Assembly (NCBI RefSeq): GCF_027943255.1
Contig: NC_072896.1
Coordinates: 118,637,879-118,701,878, forward strand
Length of the DNA: 64,000 bases
Direction: 5' to 3'
Source: Anastrepha obliqua
Lineage: Eukaryota; Arthropoda; Insecta; Diptera; Tephritidae
Shown here in pieces: positions 1 through 12,289 of this stretch (positions within the stretch are counted from its first letter, which is position 1; each line of letters begins with the position of its first letter). A program made the translations under genes and the position numbers. The notes beneath the pieces are model-generated. The model was not told the origin of the DNA. It was given only the letters and a program-made list of their open reading frames with translations, and did no database searches.

Positions 1-609
1 TGATAAATAAATACGACAAATACCACCGGATTGCGTCATGCTTGAAATGTAGTTCGATAAATAAAGCTAATTTTGAATAAAACCAAAACGTGTTTCCTTT
101 GTTAGGCCCGGGACTTTTCAGCCCATGTGTTACATATGACAAACGTACATATTTAATGCAATACCAAATCGTTTGTTGGGACATAATTTGATATGAAAAA
201 ATTCCTGCTCTCAAAATCTAATTTGCTTGATACAGAAAACGAAAACTTTAAACATCCTGCTATGACCAGAAGGTCAATTTAACTTGAAAACAAAAAGTCA
301 AACATTGACATACTTGTTCGTGTTTATGCAAACATTCTACATCTACCCTACAAAACTCACTCCTATGTAATTTTATTTCTCCTCCAAAACACAACCCAAC
401 CTCATGTAAGCACACATGTGCACACGCCCATACATGCATACTTGTGTGTGTGCGCTAGTTATAAACATGACATGAAAATTCATAGAATTTGCCTTATGCG
501 AATATGAAATTCAGTAGCACCTGTTGCAGGTTCGTTATGAAAGTTCAAGGGTTAAATATACATATTTACTCACTTGCGCCATTTACACATATACACACAT
601 GCTTATACT

Positions 610-646
<37 letters not shown>

Positions 647-1344
647 TACACCTATAGTTTTATTCCACTGCAACACTCATACACGCGCGCGCGAATATGA
701 ATATGAGATTTTACACGCGCATGAGCCAAAAAGCTACCGCACATGCATATGTGCAGATGTATGTAGATTTATAAATATTTAAGAAATGTGAGCAAAATAA
801 ATAAATCATATGTAAGAATGTAAATTAATTCATCAGCTCTTGCCTACAAGCCCTTATAAATAATGCGAGCTGGGCTAATTTTAGAATTTCATATGGCCAC
901 AACTCGTTTGCCCGTGTTGAAGGGGTTAGTCAATTCCATACCTAAACTCTTTTACTACAGATGTTACTGCATACAATCAACTAACCGATTAATGTAATTT
1001 GTCAAGGTCATTGCAGCCACGGGTAGTTAGGGTAGCCACGGGAATTAGCACAAAGTTTAGCTTTAAGGTTCAACAAGCCTGACGTAAGGGTGCTTACAGG
1101 CGCCAACAAAGAATAGTATGCTTCTGCACCATTGCTCCTACGAAAGCATAGTTATTCCGTCAAATTCTTTCTGCAACAGTTGGCGAGAGAAAGTAAAATC
1201 AATAAATTAAATCATTTCAGCACTTTCACTTTAAGTTGAGGAAATATAGGACTTTTTATCATTTAAGGAGAGATATTACCGATGGTAATAAAGAAATATT
1301 GTATTTTCCGGATGTTATCATTCACGGTGTAACCATGATGACTC
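1..1344. other. Non-coding stretch, no gene seen
   Basis: No coding region is supported. Short open frames here cross the AT microsatellite at 612-642 or lack codon structure. TG-, CA- and ATG-rich simple sequence around 410-770 is typical of fly intergenic DNA. Confidence 0.6.
612..642. repeat. (TA)n microsatellite
   Basis: About 15 uninterrupted TA dinucleotides, read directly from the sequence. Confidence 0.95.
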
Positions 1345-1569
1345 CTAGAAGTGCCATTCGAAAGCATGCATTCGCCCGAACGCTGCCTTTGCTTTGTATA
1401 GCCGGCAGTTGGCATCTTCATTTGCTCCGCCGCCTGCCGTGATAGTCCAGCCGAGATAACAGAAGCGTTCCACAAATTTCACCGGGTGCTCGACCACTCT
1501 TATATGTCTTGCTTGATTGTGGTTGGCTCTCATAGCTTTGGCCTTCAATCCGACAGTGCACGTGTGCAT
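1345..1569 (-). pseudogene. Non-LTR retrotransposon RT C-terminal fragment
   Basis: The minus-strand frame reads VEHPVKFVERFCYLGWTITA, then a glycine-rich run and KAKAAFGRMHAF. This matches the region after the catalytic core in reverse transcriptases of many insect LINEs, usually written as F-x-YLG-x-x-I followed by KA-x-AAF. Only about 75 codons survive, with no catalytic motif, start codon or 3' end visible. It lies just upstream of a DD41D element on the opposite strand. Clade is not assigned. Related fragments occur at 5995-6175, 11613-11810, 27990-29545 and 35550-35730. Confidence 0.7.
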
Positions 1570-1738
1570 ACCAGTGCGTGACTAGTATGTCCGCCTATGC
1601 TTGCATATCAGTGAGTTTGTGAGAGAGTAGGCAGTTGGCATCGACGAAGTTCAGATCAACTCAAAAGGCAACTTATTAGCGATAGCTCCCTTCGGTGAGC
1701 CTACAGCCTACATCTCTGAATGAATAACCAAATATCTA

Positions 1739-3042
1739 CGGGTGATCAATTAAGAGGAGTTTTTTTCATTTGCGTTTTTTTACAGATCGCGCGCGAGTTG
1801 TGGCAAACTGTCATCGTGGATTTGTTGAACAGCGTTTGGCATTTCATCATGGAAAGACTCACACCGCAACAACGTCTACAAATTGTTCAACTGTATTATG
1901 AAAATCAGCGTTCTGTGACAAATGTTTTTCGTGCGCTTAGACCGCATTATGGTCAACATAATCGACCTGCCTTAAACACTATTTGACATACATCAACAAA
2001 TTTGAATCCGAATATTCATTGGTGGATAATTCTCGACCGAATAGACCACGTCCAGCAAGAAGCATTGAGAATATAGCGGCAGTAGCAGAGAGTGTACGTG
2101 AAAACCGCGATGAATCGATTCGGCACTGTTCTCAGCAACTTGGACTGTCGTATGGAACAACTTGATCAATTTTACGGAAGGATCTTCATTTAAAAGCATA
2201 CAAAATACAGCTCGTACAAGAACTAAAGCCAAATGACCTTCCTGCACGTCACCGTTTTGCTGATTGGGCTCTTGAAAAGATTGAAGAAGATCCGCTGTTT
2301 TCGAGCAAAATTTTGTTCAGCGATGAGGCGCATTTCTGGCTCAATGGTTACGTCAATAAGCAAAATTGCCGTATTTGGGATGAAGAGCAACCAGAACAGG
2401 TTCAAGAGCTACCTTTACACCCAGAGAAAACAACGGTCTGGTGTGGTTTATGGGCTGGTGGAATCATCGGTCCATATTTTTTCAAAAATGATGATGGCCG
2501 CAACGTAACTGTGAATGGTGCTCGCTACCGTACCATGATATCGGACTTTTTGCTACCTGAAATTGAATCTAATGATCTCTACGACATTTGGTTTCAACAA
2601 GACGGAGCCACTTGCCATACAGCTCGTGAAACAATGACTTTATTGAGAAGTCATTTCGGAGAGCAGCTGATTTCACGTTTAGGACCTGTGAGTTGGCCAC
2701 CAAGATCTTGTGATATCACACCTTTGGACTTTTTTCTTTGGGGATTCGTGAAGTCCAAGGTCTATGCTGATAAACCAGCTACGATTGAAGCTCTGGAAGC
2801 CAACATTACGCGTGTTATTCACGACATACCAGTCGAAATGCTCGAACGAGTGATTGAAAATTGGACCTTCAGAATGGACCACCTTAAGCGTAGTTGCGGC
2901 CAACATTTGAATGAAGTCATATTCAAAAAGTAAATGTCAAAGAATGTCCTTTCAAATGATAAATAAAGGTTTTGAACATAATTTACATTTTTGTTTTTTT
3001 TTAACTATTGAAACCTTGAAACCTCATGATTGATCACACGTT
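1739..3042 (+). mobile_element. Tc1/mariner-superfamily DD41D (rosa-type) element, near full length, decayed
   Basis: The left end resembles the family terminus, which is AAGGGTGATCAATT in better copies (32452 and the ends at 36718 and 33440). The right end near 3030-3042 is a mutated inverted copy (TGATTGATCACACGTT). At about 1.3 kb it is the longest copy of the family here and the only one keeping the segment between the N-terminal helix-turn-helix and the first catalytic aspartate. Outer edges are approximate because both termini have decayed. Confidence 0.8.
1850..2933 (+). pseudogene. DD41D transposase pseudogene
   Basis: The frame opens MERLTPQQRLQIVQLYYEN at 1850, the N-terminal DNA-binding segment of this family. 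Stops and frameshifts follow from about 1984 to 2310. A long open frame (2313-2933, 206 codons) carries the catalytic half: FSDEAHF (residue D4 of that frame), WFQQDGATCHTA (D97) and PLDFFLWG (D139). There are 41 residues between the second and third aspartates, which defines DD41D, the spacing described for rosa elements of Ceratitis rosa. All three catalytic residues are present but are separated from the DNA-binding domain by disruptions, so an active enzyme is unlikely. Confidence 0.85.
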
Positions 3043-3098
3043 ATAAGTATAGTTCGAAGTTTATACTTTGCATTTCCCCTTTTGGCTTATACAACTAA

Positions 3099-3159
3099 TA
3101 TTCTTCAAAAAAGGGACCCTTTAGCGTCAATATTCTTCAAAATAGGACCCTTGAGCGTC

Positions 3160-3161
<2 letters not shown>
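3099..3161. repeat. Two-copy 31-32 bp tandem duplication
   Basis: Both units read TATTCTTCAAAA, then GGACCCTT, then AGCGTCAA, with only a few differences. Unit 1 is about 3099-3130 and unit 2 about 3131-3161. The duplication lies in the C-terminal tail of a transposase remnant. Confidence 0.8.
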
Positions 3162-3420
<259 letters not shown>

Positions 3421-5994
3421 TTAAAACAGCTTTCACGCGCGGAGCGATGTTGACTGCACCGCTGTTGCCAGCGAACTGGGACCGGTTTCTAGTGGAAGGG
3501 GAAGGTCCAACGATCATTTTCCCCCACCAGCCGATTCGGTTGATCGCTTGTCAGACGCTCCGCGCGGGAAGGCTCATTACTTTTCAATCAAACCCTGTAG
3601 TTTGAGTTTCATGCCAGCTAACCTATTTAGCGTTAGCTCTTCACGCCTAAGCTTCTCTTCGATGGTGTGTTATCCCATAGCAAGGAAGAACTCGGGTCCC
3701 CTTAATTACGGAGCCGCAGCCTCTCTTGCCTATGCGTCCGCTACTGCGTTCCCAGTTATACCCCTGTGTCTTTAAACCCAAATTAGCCGGATACAATTGT
3801 GCGTACCTAGCAGATCCAGTTTCTCGATAAACTCAAGACCTGTGAAAACTTAATCTCACAGGATAACAGATCCTTGAGTGCCGCCTAATTGTCGCTCATA
3901 CCAGAAATTCTTGTCTTAGTTAATCTCTGCACATAGACAGATGGCACCACCACCTCTAATTTTGTCAAAATATATCTGAAACCTTTCAATTGAGGAAGAG
4001 CCCCTCAGCACCTTCCGATTATTGGTTGCTCCGGTTGTTTCGATAATTGGTAGTCTGCAGGAAGATTTGGCTGGTCGCCGCTCCTTTCTTATCCCGGAAA
4101 ATGTTTAGTAATGCACGAGAGTGCCAGCTAGTTATGTATTAAGCTTTGATATAAAACTTTATTTGACAAATACTCGAAGCGGACATTTTCAATACTTGTG
4201 GCTCGCAGATCTAAGGCAGGGAAGAATTGAGCCTGCGATTGATCCATATGGCAATTGTATGGCAAACGATAATCTAGTCCGCTACTTGTCTTAAGGTATG
4301 GAATTAAAAGACAGGGAATCATCAAGGAGCCCAATAAGCTACAGAGGTTGGCATGCGTTTTCATAACAGAAGCTGTGAGTAAATGTCCAATAGCATCCAT
4401 GAAAAATCTTTTTGGAAGTAACATCTCTTTAAATTAATATACAGGCACAAGCGAAATCGAAGATGACTGGTACCAATCTCTGGGAAGAAAAGTATTTGAG
4501 TCGTAGAATAATTTCAATACTCTAACTAAGCAATATCTAACTATCACAATACCAAGTTCTAACACCCAACCAAATTTAAGCGTTTTTGCAGAAAACGAGA
4601 CGGCTGTTAAACTCGTCAAGAAAAGAGCATCAACTCCCGCTATAGGTGCTAAGCCTTTCTAAGGCATAAGCAAAGGGAAATTCACTATCCACCTTGACAA
4701 AATAATGTATTGAAGCTTATATGAAATTTGTAGTAACAGTCAAGCTGCATTGAGAGCCCTTGCTAACCCGCATTATTATTATGATATTATAAGATGAATT
4801 CCATAGACTCAAACTCCATTTAAAAGCTTCTCTCGCAAGTAGTTAGATGTAAAATATTAGTTAAATTCTCTTTAAGCGGGTTCAATTGATCTTAAAATTA
4901 CAATGTTCATATTCCCGAACAATAATAGTTATAATTTTCTTAAGTTATGCTCCAAAAACCACTAACTTCTCTCCTCACTTACCTCACTATAACATTTATC
5001 GCGCTGCTCATGTAGTTCCTTATTCCATTTTCTGCACAACCCGTTCGAGAAGACATGCAAGTGTGGCTGATATGGCGTGGTTCGTGCCTTTTCTATTGGC
5101 TTTCTCACTTTTTATTTACTGCTCTCTTTCTTTGCTTATATGCCTAAAAGCATTTGGATGGCCATTCACACTACCACGTTCTTATGTTCACTCACTTTCC
5201 TTCCTTTGCAGTACTTTTCCTAATTTGGAATATTATTTATGTTTTTTATTTTAGATTTTATAGTTAATTTTTGTACATCGTTTTGTAATGAAATTTTTAT
5301 GATATAAATTTATGAGTGTTAAACACTTTTCGGAGGTCGCTTTTTGTGGATTTCTGTAAAGTTTCAAGAATTATTATTATAATTATTATTAGTCGTTCTT
5401 AAGTTGGTTATTTTCACAGGTGGCACAAAAACGCTGAGAAAGGGAAAAACACACTTTCAGTTTTTTTTATATTTGTGTTTAAAGCGTTCGTTTTGGTAAT
5501 TTTATTGACACTTTTTCAACTTAAATATTAAAATAGTATAAACTTGAAGCATTTAGCGCGTTTTACTAAACCCAATAAAGTACAGATAGGGAGCAAACGT
5601 GATTTTTCTAAAACTTGGTTACTTTTCTAGAGCGTCAAAGAATTCTCAAATCATTCACAACCAAATCAAAACAAGAGAAGTACAGCCTATCCAGAACTGA
5701 GCCTATGCCATTCTCAGCATATTTTAGTCGTCTGAATGAAGAAGCGCAGCAAATGGGTCTGGCAGCGAATGAGGACAATTTGAAGTTCGTACTGTTATTA
5801 CCTAAACAGTCAGCGCACACGGGTATCGGCACCTTCCTCACAGCTGGGAGCTATTATTTCAAAGCAGTATGGGACTTTGTTTTTTTGAAATCCGCATGAA
5901 TAAGCTCTACCTTTGATAAAATAAGCAATCGACTAGTAAAGTTCTCTCTCGACTAACTAAAATAATAATTTAAAAGTCTCCCATCATGTCCGTT
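3421..5994. other. Stretch without a supportable gene
   Basis: Slightly GC-richer DNA at 3440-4080 has an unidentified minus-strand frame (reading GYNWERSSGRIGKRG) that looks like transposon debris. Frames at 4128-4424, 4434-4619 and 4886-5254 resemble nothing I recognise. A plus-strand frame at about 5615-5850 has a weak, undecided resemblance to retrotransposon Gag. Confidence 0.5.
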
Positions 5995-6175
5995 CTATTA
6001 TTGTATATGGCGCAGAAGCTTTGACGACGGCAACATCCGTTGGATCGGCCCATGAAGGGATCGAGAGCAATATTCTGAAGAAAATGTATGGGTCTTTTCA
6101 TATACACAAATAATATCACAGGTGATGGAACGATAAGTTTTACGGAAGAGTTGTACGCCAACACAGACATATAGC
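5995..6175 (+). pseudogene. Non-LTR retrotransposon C-terminal fragment
   Basis: The plus strand reads EGIESNILKKMYGSFHIHK, a stop and WNDKFYGRVV. This resembles the motif in insect LINE ORF2 proteins where an E-x-x-ILRKIYGP segment precedes a conserved N-x-E/K-LY tail. It is short, interrupted by stops and has no recognisable 3' terminus. Confidence 0.5.
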
Positions 6176-6319
6176 CTGTGTCAGAAGAAAAGTGCCGGTT
6201 TTTTTCTTGTAACTTCAAGTAATATTTCGTTCTGCTTTTTGCTGTGTAATAGTCCCACTCAAGGGCTACGACGCCAGTGCTAACTCAGGTTAGTGTTGTT
6301 CGAAACTTTCCCGTAAACG

Positions 6320-6866
6320 CAACCAAACACAAATGGGTGAGAAGTACGCGAAGCGTTTTGAGGCGGTATTTTTATGTACGCATTCCAAAGGGCCGAAATT
6401 ATCTTAGCCGCGTCTGTAAAAGTAATTAAAAAATCAAAAAAGTTTGTTGTTATTTGGAATCAGCGGTATAAGATGTATAAAAATGTTGATGACTTTTCCG
6501 AGTGCGGCTTGAAGCGAGTGACGATAAAAAAAAACAAATTTTTAAGCGGGACCCCTCTTTGTGACTACGCCAAGCACGATTAGTTCTTGCTGAACAGGGA
6601 ATAGATGTGAGTATCAACATCATCGAACATCGACTGAAGGAGGCGAACATATCCCAGCGTTCCACATCATCAAAACCACTGCTCTCAGAAAACACACATT
6701 GAGAAACAACAAAACAACCAAATGGCGTCACAGTTTTGGGCGGGCCTTCCCAGTCTCCAGACGCCCACCCCATAGAAAATGTGTGGGGAATTATGAAAAC
6801 GCCTCTTGCCGGAAGGCCAGTCCATGATTTAAAGCAACTCGTGCGTCAAGTTCGCAAAATCTAGTA
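6320..6866 (+). pseudogene. Tc3-like transposase remnant with internal deletion
   Basis: The N-terminal part reads KRFEAVFLCTHSKG and VVIWNQRYKMYKNVDDFSEC, matching the two helix-turn-helix segments of Tc3-type transposases. The frame then reads GIDVSINIIEHRLKEANIS and jumps near 6710 to GPSQSPDAHPIENVWGIMKT, the C-terminal block around the third catalytic position (normally WPSQSPDLNPIEN-x-W). The segment holding the first two catalytic aspartates is missing, and there are stops near 6583 and 6703. Terminal inverted repeats were not found. Confidence 0.7.
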
Positions 6867-7016
6867 TTGTTTGTCGACGAGCTACGCATCTTTGCAAGTA
6901 TTCATTGTGGTATCTGCTGATACCGATGGTAACAGAGCAAGAAGAAGGCCTCTTTTGCGTTTGAAAGATCTTGGGAGAAGGATTTAGCTTCATTAATAAT
7001 ATTCAAACAGAAATAT

Positions 7017-8250
7017 AGGTTAGGTTAGGTTGAAGCGGTTATCCAGAAATGAGTTTAAAGGTTAGTTAATCAGATACGGTTTCTTGCTGGTTTCAAGCGA
7101 GAATTAGATGCCCACCTCAAAAGGTTTGATGAAAACAGCATTTAATTGAACATTTTCAACAGCATGAAATAGTAAAACCGCGTGACCCTCTTATGATCCC
7201 GAAAGAGAATTGAATTTGTTAGCAAAGACTGAGAACCTGACATTATGCGCTTCGCCGCCGTTCTTACTGAGTATCGGCTGTAAGAAAATGTACTGGAGAT
7301 AATTGAGCATAGTCTGTGTGTACGACCAACTTTAAGAAGTAAGCAAAAGAACACTCTGAAAACGTTTGCATAGGTAGATAGGTATAGTGGTTGCCAATTG
7401 ACGCACCTAGGCCTGCTGTAGGCCCATTGTGATACCACCAGGGCTAATCCCCTTCTCACTCTACACTATCCTCTTTGAACCAATCTGTGGCTTTAGTGTA
7501 TCTAACAATTTTGCTAGTTTTAAATTGGCTACTTCTACCGAATTATTAAAAAAGCTTTGTCCTAGAGTATTAAACCTCCTTCTACTCAGAGCCATGAACC
7601 CGCATAGAAAGTGTTCTACAGTCTCTTCTTCTTCAATGTAGTTACAGCTTCTGCAGTAGTCGTTATAGGGTGCTCTCTGTCTGCTGATATGCCTGCCTAT
7701 AAGACAATGAATGCCCTGTTAGAGAACGCCAGAAAGATTTCTCACGTCCTTCCTGTTAAGTTTCAATATCAGTCATCCTACTTGTTGCACAGGTCAGACA
7801 CTGAATCCATAGCACGTTAGGTGATTTGATGGTATGTCTATCTATTAGTAGCTTACAAGTTGCTAGACATACATGTATGTCCTACGTGTTCATTGAGCTT
7901 GGAACCATTAGTATGGATACTGGTTCCACTTCTATTGTCCATTACCCCATTGCCCCAATCTTCATTCGCTGAGAAAACTGTGGTAAAGGATGTATTTATT
8001 GAAGAAATTTTCAACTCTGTTGAGTTATAAAAGACTGTTATGAAAGGCAATCCGCCTAGTATTTTTGCGTGACCCTTTCTTTTAGTGGCTAAGTAAGAAT
8101 ATTATCTTAACCTGAGCGCCGATTTTACCGCTGGTTGTTTGGTGCAAGCCTCAATCGCCCTGAAGGCAGGTAATAAGTAAGCAGAGTAACGCTCTGAAAA
8201 CGTTTGTGAATATTTCTATCAAATGTCCGCAGGATTTCCCAATCTCAACT
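7017..8250 (-). mobile_element. 3' part of a non-LTR retrotransposon with RNase H and TAACC tail
   Basis: Read on the minus strand, a decayed RNase H domain starts near 7990 (IHTNGSKLNEHVG, corresponding to the YTDGSK motif). LTGH-like sequence follows, then DYCRSCNYIEEEETVEHFLC with the C-x2-C...H-x4-C zinc knuckle (around 7590-7665). The ORF2-type frame stops at about 7470. A 3' untranslated region of about 450 bp leads to the end at 7017-7034, which reads as repeated TAACC. The same terminus is found on the copies at 30152-30808 and 34376-35539. The 5' limit is uncertain. Confidence 0.75.
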
Positions 8251-11200
8251 TCCACAGCATTTCCAACGCTAGCAACCGCACTGGTTGGTTTTTGCATAGC
8301 CATCCGAAGATTTTGGTGTTAAATTTGCTATGGGGCTTATGCCCAGTTCTATTGACATTTACTTAGAAATGGATCTCTGAATAGAAAAGGCTTTAGGCCA
8401 ATTAAAGCAAGCACAAGGTGGCATTATTATTATAATTGAAAAAAGTGTGGGAAGCAGCTGGCATTCAGGGCGGAATAAAATTTATTATTCATATAAAATT
8501 ATAATTTACTTGAAACTCTAGTGAGATGTTTTGATATTATTTACTCTAAAGAAATGTACATTTTCAACTTAACATTTTAATAAAGCGATGGCCACTTGCA
8601 CTTATTAAAATTTCCATTTTCACTGGTGATAGTCTTGATAATGCTTCAGTTATGCATTTGCATTCCAAAGCCAAGTCACTGCAATGTTTTTTTATCCAAG
8701 TCCACAACGAATTTCTATTCGCTTCACTTAAATTCTTTAAGCCCAAAAAATATATTTTCAAAACTAGATACTAACCCTTTCACCACCACTTCGTAATTAT
8801 TATTTTTTTATAGATTTACTCAAACTAAACAAAAAAATTAAATTAAAAAACTATTAACGGTTGAAAGAAGTTGACTCTTCACGAAAAAAATTCAGCTTGG
8901 TATAATTTGCAAAAGCGACTGACGACAGCAGCGCCATCGATAAGCGACTAGAAGTCACGCAAATGCCAAATGGCAGGCGACGAAGAATTCACAAATACAG
9001 AGATACCACATCGTGGTACCTGCAACATTTCAAAGCAAACAAACATTTTGAAGAAAACACCAACTCGATAACTCAATATCTATCTTAAATAATTTGTGCG
9101 CATGTATTTGAGAGAGAGCCGCACACGGTGCCGCACACAAACCGGCAGTGGGTGGTGGCTAATAAAATAGGTAACCTACCGAGTTGGCACTCAGCTGTAG
9201 GCTGAAAATGGATTGACGCAGAGAAAAAATACTTGGAGGTGTATGTCGCGTATATGAGTGAGTGGAGAAAGCAGCAAATACTTCGCTGATGACGTTTGAG
9301 ACAAACGCTCTCTGCAAACACAAATACTAGTTCATACACATTAGCATAGGTATGCAAGTGTATGTATGTGTGAGTACAAGTAAATGTTTTTATTTTCTAC
9401 ACAAACATTCTACTGTAGCCGCAGTTCTGCTGCTGCGGTGGGGACACCGCAACTTTTTCACCACTCATACAACGATCGCGCATAGATATATATTTATTTG
9501 GTAGGAGTTACGTTACGTATGAGTGACCTCTCAACACAATTGAATTGAATGAATAAGCGAGTTGCTTTGAGAGGGTTAACTTACTGACTTTGTGTGGGCT
9601 GTGTTGATGGATGTGTGGATGTTGTGTATGGTACGTAACATCAAGCATGAATGCATGCTTGAGAAAGCTCTGCGGTTCTTTTGAAAAAATTTATATGCCA
9701 ATGCTGATATCAAAGAACGTGCGTGTATAAAAAAGGTGTGCTTTTAGGAGGCGTAAGAAATAAGTTTAAATAAAAAGCAAAAGTTTTGGAGAAATATAAT
9801 TTTTAGTTGGCAGATAATTTTATGACGATGAAAAGTGGATAATGATGGAAAATTACTTCGGGACGATGGGTCAGTCATCACAAGAGCGCCTGAATTAGTT
9901 TTCCACACATTTTCTAAGTAATTTGACGCCGGATGCAAATATGATACTTTTCTAGACCAAAATAGGGTATAATTTTCTAGAATGGCATAGAGGCGTAAAA
10001 ACTCATCATCTTGAGTGTAAACATTACTAAGAATTGTCAAAAATCCTCGAGAGTTTTGAGCCACTTGATACTTGCACGCTTTTATTTTAAAATTTATTGA
10101 GCTAGGAAACAAGCAAATGTTTTTTAATATTCTAATTAAAATATTTAACACTTTGATGAAAATTTGTCGAAGTAAAATATTTATAAAAGTAATTATAAAT
10201 TCTATGTAAAGTTCGATGCTTTGATTTATTTGGTATTTCTTGCATAATGAATTGTCATTTATTTTTATGAAAAAATTAATGATCATTAAAAAATCAAAGA
10301 AAGGTAGTGAAAATGGTCAAAAATGTTCTGGTGCCATAGTTTTTTCAGGAACTGTACTATAGGCATGTAATTTTTTTTTTTTTTTTTGCCACCAGCAAAG
10401 AAGCGCAAATAAAACCACAGTGACGACATAGCACCACGAATTTCATGCGACATATTACGCTAGCAGCTTGTTTCAAATTCAGAACAACAACAAAGCTTCA
10501 TGTGCTTGTAAACCCAATTATTGAAACTTTCCGCACTTTTTCATTTGTTGTTTTGTGTTTACAACCGTGTTCGGCTACAACTTCTTGTCCTTGGTAAAAT
10601 TTGCTCACATTTCTTCTTGCTGCTACCATTTTTTTTCAATTATTTCTTGTTGTTTGTCATATTTTGTCCTTATTGGTTCTACAGTTCTTTGTTATTGTGA
10701 CTTTCCTGGGTCGAACTTTGAATGAACGTGACTGCAACTCGAACCATTTATTTATACCTGGCAAATAGTGGCAGCCAAGTTGGTCTTATAACAACTGTTA
10801 TGTTCCGTGTGTACGATGACTTCGGTGGCCGTAGCAGAATCAACACAAATGGGCAGTTTATTAACAAACACCAATACAAAGGCCATAGGCCGCACACAGT
10901 TGGGTATGTACGGTGGTATGAAAAGATATGTAGAAGCTCTTCTAAAGGTACAGTGGATTGTTAAGCAAAAGCAAGCTGACAAATAATTCGATGTGAATCT
11001 GGCGTATCTAATGATTTAAATGTATGTATATATGTATCTAATGATTCAAATGAATGATTTTCACACAAATTGATAATTTACACCCCGGTAGCAATATTTT
11101 TTCCAGCACGCATTGAAAGAATTTAAAAATTTTAGTAAGGGGGTTTACAAGATTTTCCACTGCACCAAAATTTGTTGAAATTAAATATTCATTACACAAA

Positions 11201-11333
11201 ACGACATGAGAAACAACTTTCACTTTTCGGCAGCAGGCATTTAATATTTTGCACCTGAGAAACTGGTAACTTAGCCACTTCAGAACCAATCAGCACCAAA
11301 CTCTTTGAGAAAGTTCATAGTAGTATCGAGAAT
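8251..11333. other. Long stretch without a supportable gene
   Basis: Contains CA/TG-rich and AT-rich simple sequence but no homology I recognise. A minus-strand frame of 180 codons at 9744-10286 is AT-biased, rich in I, N, K and F, and matches nothing known to me. The segment around 8930-9120 and 9420-9480 is locally GC-richer and could be regulatory, but no motif decides this. Confidence 0.5.
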
Positions 11334-11492
11334 GCGGCAGAAATACACTCTGAGGCTTGCCATTGTCCACTGAGTGGCGACCGCTATTACAAAAAACGTT
11401 TTATTCATTTTGCTGTTTCACGGAGATTCGAACCTACGTTCTCCGAATTCCTAAAAGTGATCACGCACCAACCCATTCAGCTACGGCGGCTG
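11334..11492 (-). mobile_element. tRNA-derived SINE, 5' half
   Basis: Minus strand begins GCCGCCGTAGCTGAATGGG (box A region), continues to GGTTCGAATC (box B), then the family body through the TTTCTGCC block, where it breaks off. The 3' half found in copies such as 16867-17187 is missing. Confidence 0.85.
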
Positions 11493-11612
11493 CCAGTGTT
11501 TATAGCTGATAAGAAAAAGGACTAAAAATAACCCTTTCTGAATGGGAGTAGTAGTAGAAATAACCTTAACGGCTATAATTTTGCTGTAAGACAACCAAAC
11601 TCAGATAGAACT

Positions 11613-11810
11613 CATGAAAGTTACACCATTCACTTTAGAAGATGTTGAAAGCGCTATTGTTAAGTTGAAAAATCTGAAACCAGCTGACCCATATGAAATT
11701 ACTAAGTACGGAGGACAAAAGCTAAGTAAGCTCAGTATTCAAAAAGGCGATTAACAAATTCCCAAAAAATGTAGGGGAATACCACTGTTAAGTTCTGTCT
11801 TAATATTCTT
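11613..11810 (+). pseudogene. Non-LTR retrotransposon RT fragment (N-terminal part)
   Basis: The frame reads FTLEDVESAIVKLKNLKPAD, then EITKYGGQKLSKL, with a remnant of the next block (IPKK...GIPLLS). This is the conserved beginning of insect LINE reverse transcriptases (I-x-K-LKNNKAPGPD-x-I-x-x-E, then the YRGI block). Stops occur near 11752 and 11788. The catalytic palm is missing. Confidence 0.65.
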
Positions 11811-11829
11811 CACGAATTTCCTTGCCTCG

Positions 11830-12115
11830 GAGATTGCTTCCACCGCAATGTGTTAGGGTAACTTTTGTAAACCACTTTATTGTTTTTCTGTATATGGAAT
11901 AGTAACTGAGATATTGATCAACCCGATCCACTCCTTTCATATGCTGATTATAATCAAGTGCCCCAACTGCAGAAGTATTTGTCCTTGTCGTTTGAACAAA
12001 AATTATTATCTTTACAATTTCGAATTTTTTGAAAAGGTTGGCGGTCCTCGGAAAAGTCTTATTGTTCAACACACTCCGATTGGTTTCAAAAGTAGTTCTT
12101 TTGCGAGCACAACAC
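11830..12115 (-). pseudogene. piggyBac-type transposase fragment
   Basis: The minus-strand frame reads GALDYNQHMKGVDRVDQYLS, then YYSIYRKTIKWFTKV. This is the strongly conserved block near the C-terminal part of piggyBac/PGBD4 transposases, where DYNK-x-M-GGVD is followed by YS-x-x-RKT-x-KW. Only this block survives. No TTAA-flanked ends were located. A mariner element lies immediately to its right on the other strand. Confidence 0.8.
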
Positions 12116-12289
12116 TATTATATGAATTATTCATGTATGTGAACGTCTCAACAATTGCTTTACTGTGCTATTTAAAGTTTGTCCAACGCCAGAATAAAGT
12201 TTGAAACTATTGGGTATGGTAACCAGTTTTCGCCCTCGTAAATGGGATATCGCTGCTGATACAGTTTTTGTGTTCGCTCTAGTAATATA

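Noticed and set aside
5615..5899. Possible retrotransposon Gag frame (FSAYFSRLNEEAQQ, NEDNLKFVLLL)
   Set aside because: The likeness is impressionistic; no zinc knuckle, Pol sequence or long terminal repeats were found nearby.
7017..7034. TTAGG-type telomere repeat (also 30797-30810 and 35527-35540)
   Set aside because: The units are the 3' tails of LINE copies at internal positions, with target duplications in two cases, not telomeric DNA.
9744..10286. 180-codon minus-strand frame
   Set aside because: The longest non-repeat frame without homology, but its composition (I, N, K, F, L) is what AT-rich DNA gives, and no motif was recognised. It could be re-examined with a protein search.
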